A stretch of DNA of 64,000 nt, taken from the NCBI GenBank assembly GCA_902791475.1, contig CADAWC010000005.1, positions 49,632 to 113,631 on the forward strand, read 5' to 3'. The notes under the pieces were generated by a model. It was not told the origin of the DNA, ran no database searches, and was given only the letters and a program-made list of their open reading frames with translations. The first letter of the stretch is position 1; each line of letters opens with the position of its first letter. The DNA comes from Fibrobacter succinogenes (GTDB lineage Bacteria; Fibrobacterota; Fibrobacteria; Fibrobacterales; Fibrobacteraceae). A program made the translations under genes and the position numbers. Of this stretch, positions 15,459 through 22,701 are shown piece after piece.

Positions 15459-16862
15459 TTATTTCGATGTTTCTAAAGTTGGCGGTTCAAAAGTCATCCA
15501 CTGCTGGTCAAGCGTGTCGTTTTTGGGCAACTGCACATGCGTAATTCTTACGTAGTCATCAAATGCGACATCCGCTTCCTGAAGGGTCTTCACCACTTTC
15601 GGGTCACCTGAGTAAAGCACAATGTCATGACCACCAGCCGGAAGATCACCGATACGCAGCATATTGCAGGTCACTTCACGCACAAAATGGCTTGTCCCCT
15701 TCAAACCAACAACAACGCTATTCACCATAGACATGCAATTAGTTGTCTTCGAGGAGTCCGTGTCATCAATAGCAAGCATCACACCACTAACAAGCACAGA
15801 AGGTTTCAACAGAGTCGTATCGCCCACATCGAGCGTATCCTTCAAGCCCTTGAGTTCCGAAGCACGAACATAGCGGCTCACGCCAGCCAATACCACACTT
15901 CCATCTTCGCCGAGCAAGCGGTATTCCATACGGAGACTATCGTAGGGAACCTTTTCCGGTGCAGGCAACACCCAGCGTCCTGAATCATCGGTCACCGCTT
16001 CCATCTTGAAGCCCGTAAAGTCACCTTCAACAAAGTCAAAGCCGTACAAATCCGTAATCATCTGCACCTGAACATTAGAGCAAGCGCTATCGCCGCACAT
16101 CACCGTGCCGGACAAATACGGCTTAGCCCTCTTCTTTTCTTCAAGCTTGATCAACGAATCGATTTCCATCGTCGGGCTCCAGATAAACGGTCCCTTCGTA
16201 ATCGTATCACCGGACTTCACCTCACCGTCCATGTTCCATGTACGATAAATTAACGTATCGGCAACACCGGAATCAGCAAGTCGAGCCACGATCTGCGGAT
16301 CGCCCGGGCAGAACCCAAGCCACCATTCACCAGCAGGGATAAGCATCGAGAACGAATCCCCAGCAAACACACTCTGCGAGAACGGCGTACCCGGCATGTA
16401 GACCTTAAAGTGAGAGCCAACCGCCATCGAAGGTTCGACCATATCTTCGTAATAAAGCACACTGCTAAACACGGCCGCCTTCTCGAGCTTAATGCTATCC
16501 AAGGCACCGTCATTCTTTGTTGCACGCGGCTGGTACGAGATTTCCTTGTACTCAGCATCGATAACAGCAAGCTGGAACGTATCCGCCAAAACAGAATCAA
16601 ACGAGAACACGCCCTGCGAGTCCGTCATCGTTTCAATATATTCAGATTCAACCAGAGTATCCACTGCAGACGGTTCACGAGCAACACGTACCATAGCGGA
16701 CACAGCACGCGAACCATCGGTACGAGTCACGACACCACTAAGGGCAATGGTATTACCTGTATCTGTAACAGTTCCTGCGACACCACCATTTTCGCTAGTG
16801 CAAGCGAACATGCAAGCGCACACTGCCACAAGCAGTCCTACATACGACTTAGCAAATTTCAT
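15459..16862 (-). CDS. Lipoprotein with carboxypeptidase-regulatory-like repeats
   Basis: 467 residues from MKFAKSYVGLLVAVCACMFAC (lipobox M-F-A-C). After a short linker comes a first beta-sandwich module of the carboxypeptidase-regulatory/CNA-B kind (S-G-V-V-T-R-T-D-G-S-R-A-V with S-D-S-Q-G-V-F-S-F-D), and a second around residue 250-340 (L-S-G-T-V-M-C-G-D-S-A-C and D-D-S-G-R-W-V-L-P). Such modules are structural parts of surface proteins. The start overlaps the end of the upstream TIGR02147 regulator by 14 nt, so the two are co-translated. Role unknown; a cell-surface adhesin or regulator target is plausible. Confidence 0.75.
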   Translation of the reverse strand: MKFAKSYVGLLVAVCACMFACTSENGGVAGTVTDTGNTIALSGVVTRTDGSRAVSAMVRVAREPSAVDTLVESEYIETMTDSQGVFSFDSVLADTFQLAVIDAEYKEISYQPRATKNDGALDSIKLEKAAVFSSVLYYEDMVEPSMAVGSHFKVYMPGTPFSQSVFAGDSFSMLIPAGEWWLGFCPGDPQIVARLADSGVADTLIYRTWNMDGEVKSGDTITKGPFIWSPTMEIDSLIKLEEKKRAKPYLSGTVMCGDSACSNVQVQMITDLYGFDFVEGDFTGFKMEAVTDDSGRWVLPAPEKVPYDSLRMEYRLLGEDGSVVLAGVSRYVRASELKGLKDTLDVGDTTLLKPSVLVSGVMLAIDDTDSSKTTNCMSMVNSVVVGLKGTSHFVREVTCNMLRIGDLPAGGHDIVLYSGDPKVVKTLQEADVAFDDYVRITHVQLPKNDTLDQQWMTFEPPTLETSK

Positions 16863-17718
16863 GTCCGTCCTCCTCGACATCCGTCTCTGGTGGAAGATTC
16901 ATTTTTTCCTTGCTCAGCGGGAAGAACTGGATATTCAGTTCGCAAACCATGGATTCGCCCTCGTCCGAGCGTACAATATCCACGATTTCCTTGCGGAACA
17001 AATCAATTTTGCTAATGATACGTTCCAATCCCTGCGCCGACACACTCATCGTCATACAAGATACATTTCTGCGTTCGGTACTGTAGTGATCCAGCGCATC
17101 CTTGCCCAAATCAATCATCTGTTTCTGGAATTGATGAACGAAAAGCGGGGCGATTTCACTGCCATTCGTAATTGCCTTGTTTACGGAATGGTAGAATCCA
17201 TCTTCGCCGAGCTCGATAAGTCCCAGATTGAGAAGGAGCTGGATAGTCTGCTTTGCCTGCGGGAGTGAAATTTTCGGATTCAAGAAGAGCGCGAGTTCCT
17301 GAATGTTCTTGTCGTTGATTTTCAAGACGGCAAGAGCTTCGCGCGCCACAACGTAATACCACTTGCTGTAGTATTCCTGCTGGTTCTTAGTCAGGTTCTT
17401 GATGGTACGCGGGAGGAGAGCCGACATCTGGTCGAAGATCTGCTGCTTCGAAGAGGCTGTCGTTGCATGCGTGAAATCCACCATCAACGTGAAATAGCGC
17501 CCTTCCCTTTCATTAAGTCCGAGAGCTTCGATAAACTTCGGAATCATCTGCTGGGTAAGCGACTTACGACCGCGAATCAAATCCAGGTACAAACCGGACG
17601 AGGAATAGCCAGCCTTCTTTGCAAAAGACCGGTACGAGAAATACCTCTGCACGGACTTACGGTAATCGTAGTAGTCCTGGAGGTACTTTCGATAATTGTA
17701 GTAGGCATATACGTTCAT
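16849..17718 (-). CDS. TIGR02147/DUF4423 family protein, probable transcriptional regulator
   Basis: About 289 residues. The start MNVYAYYNYRKYLQDYYDYRK and the following F-S-Y-R-S-F-A-K-K-A-G-Y-S-S-S-G-L-Y-L-D-L-I-R-G-R-K-S-L form the helix-turn-helix-like N-terminus of TIGR02147, first described as a large paralogous family in F. succinogenes. A winged-helix-like part lies at about 140-200 (Q-A-K-Q-T-I-Q-L-L-L-N-L-G-L-I). The start at 17718 is preferred to 17775 because it matches the family N-terminus and a TAGATTTC box lies 6 nt upstream. Its end overlaps a lipoprotein gene by 14 nt, a pairing that suggests local regulation of a surface protein. Confidence 0.82.
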   Translation of the reverse strand: MNVYAYYNYRKYLQDYYDYRKSVQRYFSYRSFAKKAGYSSSGLYLDLIRGRKSLTQQMIPKFIEALGLNEREGRYFTLMVDFTHATTASSKQQIFDQMSALLPRTIKNLTKNQQEYYSKWYYVVAREALAVLKINDKNIQELALFLNPKISLPQAKQTIQLLLNLGLIELGEDGFYHSVNKAITNGSEIAPLFVHQFQKQMIDLGKDALDHYSTERRNVSCMTMSVSAQGLERIISKIDLFRKEIVDIVRSDEGESMVCELNIQFFPLSKEKMNLPPETDVEEDGHEIC

Positions 17719-17724
17719 CAAAAA

Positions 17725-17732
17725 GAAATCTA
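17725..17732 (-). promoter_or_regulatory. TAnnTTT promoter box of the TIGR02147 gene
   Basis: TAGATTTC on the minus strand, followed by 6 nt and the ATG at 17718; no Shine-Dalgarno sequence lies between. It supports the shorter start. Confidence 0.4.
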
Positions 17733-17904
17733 ATTTTTTTTTGAGATTTTTGGGAACACCTGTTTTTGAAAACATCCCGTAAAAAAGCCCTATTCTATTC
17801 TAAATTCGACAAAAAAGAACACTTCGAGAACACTTTTTGTTTTTGAAGTGATACGCTTTCAAAAAAAATAGCTTAATTTAAAGGAACACCCAATCCCATC
17901 CCTC

Positions 17905-17938
17905 GGACTTCCGGTTGTACTCCACCGGAAGTCCTTTT
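17905..17938 (+). terminator. Orphan hairpin terminator
   Basis: Perfect 11-bp stem GGACTTCCGGT/ACCGGAAGTCC (17905-17915 with 17924-17934), 8-nt loop, then TTTT on the plus strand. No plus-strand gene precedes it for more than 10 kb, so it would end an unannotated short transcript or is a repeat hairpin. Confidence 0.6.
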
Positions 17939-18244
17939 GTAATTTGGCCCAAAGGGCCAAATTACAAAACGCGACGGCTCGGTCATACCCAAGCTAGCTT
18001 GGGTGCGACACTCGCCTTAGGTGTTTGTGCGTTTCTAGCTTATGCTCGCCTTATGCGTTTGTGCTTTCTCGACTTGCAAACACTTGCACTTCACACATCA
18101 CCTATAACATCTCGTCATGCAGAGGCACAACCGATGCTTTCAATATATCATGCAGAACGTCAACAACATTCTAAGTTCTAAGCTCTATTTTTTCTAAATT
18201 CACTACTAACGATTGACTAATGACGAACAACTATTAACTATTCC
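17939..18244. repeat. Palindrome-rich repeat cluster ending in a heptad array
   Basis: AATTTGGCCC-AAA-GGGCCAAATT (17941-17963) and ACCCAAGCTAGCTTGGGT (17987-18004) are perfect palindromes; the second sits in TCAT...CTCGCC context resembling the 10350-10399 element. 18167-18182 has CTAAGTTCTAAG and 18200-18244 continues with ACTAATGAC-like units in near 7-nt spacing. The whole gap 17719-18244 has no credible gene. Confidence 0.6.
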
Positions 18245-19021
18245 ATGAAAATAAAAGAACTCGCTCTGGGAACACTTAGCCGCATTTTACGTTACGCGGG
18301 AATTCTTCTCCTTATATATATTAGCATGGTCTTTTACCTTGCATTGACCGAACGCCGTAACGCCTTCCCGCGTGCCATCACGCATAACGAAGCACGCACC
18401 GCCATTGCAGATAAGGCTAGAGCCATCAACTGCACCCTTGATGACGGCACAAAGCTCGAAGGTTTCGTTGTCGGAAACGAACAGAATAATGTTCTCCTCT
18501 ACTATCCTGACGCCGACGAAGATGCAGCGCAGTTCCTCGCCGAACTCGACAGCCTTCCAGGATTTGCAGCCGCCACATTCAACTACCGCGGAAGCGGCGA
18601 AAACAAAGGCACGCCGTCACAAGAGACTTTCGAATCCGATGCCCAAATGATTTACGAATGCGCAACACAAATAAACGGAAACGCGCCAAAAGTCATTGCA
18701 GGCCGCGGTACAGGCGCCATTTTAGCGACAAAAATGGTCAAAAAGGAGAATATTACAATCCTGATTGACCCAGTTTGGAGCATTGCCGATGCGATTTCTG
18801 ACAAATACCGTATCCTTTACCCGAAATTTCTTATAAGAGCAGACGTAAAGATCGAAAAAAAGGACATTTCAACCTCTAATAACATAGTAATTCTATCGGA
18901 CAGAGCTCGAAACAGCGATCGTACGAGCTCCGTAGCGCAAGAATTTGAGGGCGTTAATTTATCAAAGCGGGGCTCTGAGTCCCTATCCGAAGCCATTTTC
19001 AACGTGATTTTCCGCAAATAA
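18245..19021 (+). CDS. Membrane-anchored alpha/beta-hydrolase-like protein lacking the nucleophile
   Basis: 258 residues. One N-terminal membrane helix (about 13-33) precedes a domain resembling Bem46-type alpha/beta hydrolases: V-V-G-N-E-Q-N-N-V-L-L-Y-Y, then F-N-Y-R-G-S-G-E-N-K-G (oxyanion-side motif), then V-I-A-G-R-G-T-G-A-I-L-A where related enzymes have G-R-S-x-G. The nucleophile serine is glycine (codon GGT), and no histidine is seen near the C-terminus, so the triad is broken. It is probably a non-catalytic relative, or hydrolysis uses other residues. Preceded by heptad repeats; an inverted repeat follows. Confidence 0.65.
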   Translation: MKIKELALGTLSRILRYAGILLLIYISMVFYLALTERRNAFPRAITHNEARTAIADKARAINCTLDDGTKLEGFVVGNEQNNVLLYYPDADEDAAQFLAELDSLPGFAAATFNYRGSGENKGTPSQETFESDAQMIYECATQINGNAPKVIAGRGTGAILATKMVKKENITILIDPVWSIADAISDKYRILYPKFLIRADVKIEKKDISTSNNIVILSDRARNSDRTSSVAQEFEGVNLSKRGSESLSEAIFNVIFRK

Positions 19022-19036
19022 AGAAAAAAAATTTTT

Positions 19037-19087
19037 CATTTGTTGCAACATTTTACTTTTTTATTATTATTTTTTATACAACAAATG
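19037..19087. repeat. Inverted repeat upstream of the 19208 gene
   Basis: CATTTGTTG (19037-19045) and CAACAAATG (19079-19087) are perfect inverted 9-mers, 33 nt apart in AT-rich DNA. It could be a weak terminator for the gene ending at 19021 or an operator for the next unit. Confidence 0.4.
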
Positions 19088-19145
19088 TTATTGGTTACGA
19101 AAAAGCTATTTTTATCCTTTGTACATGCTTTTTTCGTGAAAATCT

Positions 19146-19174
19146 TTGACATTTGGATTTTAAATTTTTATTTT
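19146..19174 (+). promoter_or_regulatory. Sigma-70-like promoter of the 19208 operon
   Basis: TTGACA (19146-19151), 17-nt spacer, TATTTT (19169-19174). It lies 33 nt before the ATG at 19208, which has AGAGGTG as ribosome site. This is the best -35/-10 pair noticed in the window. Confidence 0.6.
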
Positions 19175-19207
19175 ATCGTCAATCAAAAACAAACAAAAGA
19201 GGTGTAA

Positions 19208-19945
19208 ATGGAAAACGTAATCGTAAAAATGGATGTTCGTGGATTCATCAGATTCCCGGAAGAAGCAGTCAAGGCACTCAAGCTCGACAAGCTCGCCACT
19301 CAAACCAAGACTGAAGACGGTCGCACAGTTGATGTCGGTCCGTATGTAGACGTCGAAGTCGACCCGGTCGGCAAGCGCGTCGCAATCACTCCGATCAAGA
19401 CCCCGAAATCCACTTCTTTCCGCTTTATCAACGGCATTATCGGTTCTAAGTCCAAGTTCCTTTATTTCAAGGGTGCATTCAATGCCATCGGCCTCCCGGT
19501 TGCAACTGGCGCCTACACCTTAGTCAAGGAAGGCAACAAGTATGTCTTCACCGCAAAGGGCGCAAAGAAGAAGGGCGAATGGACCACCCTCGCATGCCGT
19601 AATGCAGTGGGCAACAAGACCATGCTCTCCATTGACACCCGTGGTACCATCATTTTTGACCACAACACCAAGAATGCTCTGAATACCAAGGAAAACAAGA
19701 CGATGGTTGCAGAATACGATGCTGCCAAGAAGACCTTCAAGCTCACATTCAGCAAGAACAAGGGCTTCATCAACGTCCGTACCATTGCTAGCCACGCTAA
19801 TGCCTCCTTCATGGGCACGCTTTCTTCTCACGGCATCGCTCTTCCTCTCAAGAGCTTCCGTACTGAAAGTCAGGTCGACAAGAACGTTCTCACGTTCAGC
19901 GTCGCCGCTCTCGTCGCTCAGCAGAAAGCCGCAAAGAAGAAGTAA
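19208..19945 (+). CDS. Unknown protein with four internal AbrB-like beta units
   Basis: 245 residues, no signal or membrane segment, lysine-rich C-terminus (Q-Q-K-A-A-K-K-K). Residues 5-26 (V-I-V-K-M-D-V-R-G-F-I-R-F-P-E-E-A-V-K-A-L) resemble the swapped-hairpin AbrB/SpoVT N-terminus. A second like segment occurs at about 140-180 (M-L-S-I-D-T-R-G-T-I-I-F ... N-A-L-N), and two weaker ones end in A-I-G-L-P-V-A-T-G-A-Y and H-G-I-A-L-P-L-K-S-F, so the protein seems built of four related units. The codon use is regular and it has a strong promoter and a good ribosome site, suggesting high expression. DNA binding is possible but only inferred. Confidence 0.7.
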   Translation: MENVIVKMDVRGFIRFPEEAVKALKLDKLATQTKTEDGRTVDVGPYVDVEVDPVGKRVAITPIKTPKSTSFRFINGIIGSKSKFLYFKGAFNAIGLPVATGAYTLVKEGNKYVFTAKGAKKKGEWTTLACRNAVGNKTMLSIDTRGTIIFDHNTKNALNTKENKTMVAEYDAAKKTFKLTFSKNKGFINVRTIASHANASFMGTLSSHGIALPLKSFRTESQVDKNVLTFSVAALVAQQKAAKKK

Positions 19946-19974
19946 TCCTTCAAAAGTTCTGGAGGTGCGATAAA

Positions 19975-20406
19975 ATGATTGAAGTATTCAAAGTATTTTA
20001 TCCGACTCATTACAACTTCGCAGCACTCAGTATATTATTAGTTCTCCTTGTGATATACCTGCTGACGAAGAAGAACTTCAAGTGGACCCTCATCTTTTTA
20101 GCCCTGCTTATAGCATTCAACGTTGCTATCTACAAGCGAACTGTAGGCAAGACCTGGACAATCACCCTTGAGCCGGAAACATCATCCGATCCTTATTATA
20201 CCCCGCAGGCCAAGAAATTGACCTTCTCGGTACATAAGAACTGGACGATCACCGATGAAAAGGGTGAAGTTCACCACTGGTGCTGGGTAGAACAATACTG
20301 GCAGGAATTTGCAAGTATCGACCTTGTCGCAAAGCTTTGGGGTGAAAACTCCAGCAAAAAGATGGTCAAATCCACCGAAGGTCGAGCAAGCGATATTAAC
20401 GAGTAA
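19975..20406 (+). CDS. Small membrane protein, unknown
   Basis: 143 residues with two close membrane helices (about 12-31 and 37-53), followed by a soluble tail with T-W-T-I-T-L-E-P-E and the aromatic W-C-W-V-E-Q-Y-W. No family recognised. GGAGGTG lies 7 nt before the ATG, and the gap to the upstream gene is 29 nt, so both share one transcript from the 19146 promoter. A strong terminator follows at 20440, reaching into the convergent lpxH-like gene. Confidence 0.7.
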   Translation: MIEVFKVFYPTHYNFAALSILLVLLVIYLLTKKNFKWTLIFLALLIAFNVAIYKRTVGKTWTITLEPETSSDPYYTPQAKKLTFSVHKNWTITDEKGEVHHWCWVEQYWQEFASIDLVAKLWGENSSKKMVKSTEGRASDINE

Positions 20407-20418
20407 CTTCAAAACCAC

Positions 20419-21138
20419 TTAAAGCGGAACCAATTTTACCCCACCATTCTCCATGCAGAGGATGGTGGGCTTTTTTATAAACTCCCCTGGAGAAGCCACG
20501 ACGCCATTCGACGTGTTCCAAATACCCGAAATATGGTGATGGCCGTGGATGCAGATGTCGCATTTTTCCTTTTTCAGCATGCGATTGCCCCACTCTAGGT
20601 ATTCATCTACCTTAATGACCCTAGTTTGACCATATTTGCGGCTGTTACGCCCCACAAAACGCGCAAGCCCCATTCCCCAGTCCGGGTGGATTTGTTTGAA
20701 AAGGAAACGGTTTAACGGCAAGTCAAGGACTTTTCGCATAAAACGGTAACCGTAATCAGACTTCGGCACACCATCACCATGGGTCAAAAACACACGTTTG
20801 CCCTGAATTTCAAGAATCAAGGATTTATGAACCGACACGCCAAGGCGCTTCGGGAAAAAGTCACCATACGCAAAGTCATGGTTCCCTTGCAAAATATGAA
20901 CTTCCACACCGGATTCCACCAGTTCCGCAAAAGCTCGATACAAGTTGAAATGTGCCGACGCTATATAATAGTTGTACTCGTACCAGAATTCAAAAAGATC
21001 GCCAACGACGACAACATGGCTGGCCTTGCCCTTCCATGAAAAAAGCAATTGGATCAATTTCTGTTCGCGGTCGGGGACTGCTCCCGGCGGCTCGATTCCC
21101 AAATGGGCGTCACTAATAAAATAAGCAGGCAATTCCAT
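20419..21138 (-). CDS. lpxH: UDP-2,3-diacylglucosamine diphosphatase, LpxH-like
   Basis: 239 residues from MELPAYFISDAHLG. The calcineurin-type metallophosphoesterase motifs are in order: D-A-H in S-D-A-H-L-G, G-D-L-F-E-F-W, G-N-H-D-F, T-H-G-D-G, and C-I-H-G-H-H-H. G-D-x-F-E-x-W is typical of LpxH, which cleaves UDP-2,3-diacylglucosamine to lipid X in lipid A synthesis at the inner membrane. The family can also hold other metallophosphatases, so the assignment is probable. The start is the ATG at 21138, with a TAGATTGT box 4 nt upstream. The 3' end carries the terminator hairpin of the convergent unit. Confidence 0.85.
   Translation of the reverse strand: MELPAYFISDAHLGIEPPGAVPDREQKLIQLLFSWKGKASHVVVVGDLFEFWYEYNYYIASAHFNLYRAFAELVESGVEVHILQGNHDFAYGDFFPKRLGVSVHKSLILEIQGKRVFLTHGDGVPKSDYGYRFMRKVLDLPLNRFLFKQIHPDWGMGLARFVGRNSRKYGQTRVIKVDEYLEWGNRMLKKEKCDICIHGHHHISGIWNTSNGVVASPGEFIKKPTILCMENGGVKLVPL
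20440..20476 (+). terminator. Terminator lying inside the 3' end of a convergent gene
   Basis: Stem CCCACCAT/ATGGTGGG extended by a G-T pair and CTC/GAG (20440-20451 with 20458-20469), 6-nt loop, then CTTTTTT. It terminates the 19208-19975 unit, yet its DNA is coding for the last residues of the minus-strand lpxH-like gene. Confidence 0.8.
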
Positions 21139-21178
21139 AAGCACAATCTAAATAAAATTGATGTCCTTCGTTTTTTTA

Positions 21179-21186
21179 TATCTTTA
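21179..21186 (+). promoter_or_regulatory. TAnnTTTA box before the 21191 lipoprotein gene
   Basis: TATCTTTA, then 4 nt, then the ATG at 21191. No ribosome-binding site is present between them; predicted leaderless transcript. Confidence 0.5.
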
Positions 21187-21190
21187 ACAT

Positions 21191-21757
21191 ATGCGCTCCA
21201 TCATTAAATTTTTGAGTTTCGCCATTGTTTTTACAGCATTTCTCTCAGGATGCTCCATGAATCTCACGCAAGGCGATCTTGAAGGAATCCCGCTGACGGA
21301 CGAAAAATTCAGCTTTTTCGGGAACATTCCCTTTATATACGGGGGCGACTCGTTAGAGCTCTCGCAAGATTTACTCCGAGCCTACACTAAAGCTGTTAGC
21401 GAGACTGATTTTCCAAGAAGTTCATGCCGTGGCGAAGCAACCATCAAGGCAACGATAAAGCAGAACGAGCCGAACTCCGCCTGGAATATCGGAGTCCTCA
21501 TCCCGCTTTGGCCCATCCTCCCGGTTAACGAATCCTGGACATACGAACTTTCGGCACGCGTTTTTTGCAACGGGACTCTCGTACGCCATATGGAATTCAT
21601 TGAGCAGCAAGACATTAACGCTATTTTATATGGGCGTCTCCGAGCAGACCTCGTGAACAAGGCTTCTAACGAAATGCACCGCAAGCTCGTACAGCGTTTG
21701 GCATTTGAACTCAACGGGAACAGACTCACCGATTTAAACAGCATGAGCGATTATTAA
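21191..21757 (+). CDS. Lipoprotein, unknown function
   Basis: 188 residues. Signal MRSIIKFLSFAIVFTAFLSGC with lipobox L-S-G-C. The mature part has a repeated K-A-T-I-K motif, a short hydrophobic stretch G-V-L-I-P-L-W-P-I-L-P-V, and E-L-S-A-R-V-F, resembling the layout of small outer-membrane-associated lipoproteins with an added hydrophobic loop. No named family. Divergent from the lpxH-like gene, sharing a 52-nt gap with promoter boxes in both directions; the lnt gene just downstream would be needed for full lipid modification of it. A heptad array begins right after the stop. Confidence 0.75.
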   Translation: MRSIIKFLSFAIVFTAFLSGCSMNLTQGDLEGIPLTDEKFSFFGNIPFIYGGDSLELSQDLLRAYTKAVSETDFPRSSCRGEATIKATIKQNEPNSAWNIGVLIPLWPILPVNESWTYELSARVFCNGTLVRHMEFIEQQDINAILYGRLRADLVNKASNEMHRKLVQRLAFELNGNRLTDLNSMSDY

Positions 21758-21881
21758 AGGTTTTAGGTTACAGGTTATAGGGGTTAGGTTTTATAATCAA
21801 GCCGCATTGCGGCTTCTTTACGATGCGGCAAAGCCGCGATAATCCGCCTAACACCTAACACCTAATACCTAATAGCCTCCT
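21758..21881. repeat. Inverted heptad array with hairpin centre
   Basis: Left arm 21758-21792: AGGTTTT, AGGTTAC, AGGTTAT, AGGGGTT, AGGTTTT. Right arm 21847-21874: CCTAACA twice, CCTAATA twice. The centre has AAGCCGC-ATT-GCGGCTT and GCGGC-AAA-GCCGC hairpins, like the centre of the 7614-7734 array. It follows the lipoprotein stop directly and abuts the rsmI promoter box. Confidence 0.85.
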
Positions 21882-21888
21882 AAAAATC

Positions 21889-21896
21889 TATTTTTA
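21889..21896 (+). promoter_or_regulatory. TAnnTTTA box before rsmI
   Basis: TATTTTTA, then CACC, then ATG. No Shine-Dalgarno sequence between; predicted leaderless. Confidence 0.45.
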
Positions 21897-21900
21897 CACC

Positions 21901-22587
21901 ATGCCTTACACTTTATACATCGTAGCGACTCCCATCGGGAACATGGAAGACATCACCTACCGCGCTGTGCGCATTCTTAAAGAAGTTCCCCTTGTCCTTG
22001 CCGAAGACACCCGCCATTCGAGAATTCTCTTTGACAATTACGGCATCACGACGCCAATGGAAGCCTACCATGACTTCAACAAAGAAAAGGTCACGCCCAA
22101 GTACGTCGACTTCTTGAAGAATACCGGCGACATCGCACTCGTTAGCGACGCGGGAACGCCCGGCGTTGCAGACCCGGCATTCAACCTCGTGCGCGAATGC
22201 GTCCGCGAAGGCATTGACGTGCGCGCCATCCCGGGACCGTGTGCCATGATTACCGCACTCGTCTCTTGCGGCATGCCGACCGACCACTTTACGTTCCAGT
22301 ATTTCTCTCCCAAGAAGAGCGCCCAGCGCATCCACTTGCTCGAGAAGTTAAAAGACGAAGAAGCGACTCAGATTTTCTACGCCAGCCCACACAACATCGA
22401 CAAGTTCGTCGAAGAAATCAAGCTTGTCTTTGGCGATATCAAGATTGCGTTAATGCGCGAGCTCACCAAGAAATTCGAAGAACATCTCATCGGAACGCCG
22501 ACAGAGATTTCTGCGCACTTCAAATCGCACCCGCCCAAAGGCGAATTCGTGCTCGTATTCAATCCCCAAGACAAAAGCGGACTGTGA
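21901..22587 (+). CDS. rsmI: 16S rRNA (cytidine-1402-2'-O)-methyltransferase RsmI
   Basis: 228 residues of the tetrapyrrole-methylase fold. It begins Y-I-V-A-T-P-I-G-N-M-E-D-I-T-Y-R-A, the RsmI hallmark, followed by E-D-T-R-H-S, V-S-D-A-G-T-P-G-V-A-D-P (SAM-binding) and P-G-P-C-A-M-I-T-A-L. RsmI methylates the ribose of C1402 in the ribosomal decoding centre. The protein stops near the end of the catalytic domain, somewhat shorter than the ~280-residue E. coli enzyme, so the small C-terminal domain is absent. Upstream box at 21889; downstream is another heptad array, then lnt. Confidence 0.94.
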   Translation: MPYTLYIVATPIGNMEDITYRAVRILKEVPLVLAEDTRHSRILFDNYGITTPMEAYHDFNKEKVTPKYVDFLKNTGDIALVSDAGTPGVADPAFNLVRECVREGIDVRAIPGPCAMITALVSCGMPTDHFTFQYFSPKKSAQRIHLLEKLKDEEATQIFYASPHNIDKFVEEIKLVFGDIKIALMRELTKKFEEHLIGTPTEISAHFKSHPPKGEFVLVFNPQDKSGL

Positions 22588-22589
22588 GA

Positions 22590-22698
22590 TAGGTTATAGG
22601 TTGTAGGTTTTAGGGATTAGAAAAACTTACTTAAAACCTAATACTTAACCCTAACGAGCAACAACTTCCTACGGCCTACCGACTACTTTCTACTAAAT
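22590..22698. repeat. Heptad array between rsmI and lnt
   Basis: Left arm 22590-22617: TAGGTTA, TAGGTTG, TAGGTTT, TAGGGAT. Opposite-type units (ACCTAAT, CCTAACG) follow at 22634-22656, then CCTACGG, CCTACCG, ACTACTT, TCTACTA at about 22668-22695. It begins 2 nt after the rsmI stop and ends just before the lnt ATG. Confidence 0.8.
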
Positions 22699-22701
22699 CA
22701 A

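Noticed and set aside
17915..18181. 88-codon plus-strand frame in the palindrome cluster
   Set aside because: It begins inside a terminator stem and translates perfect palindromes; it is repeat DNA.
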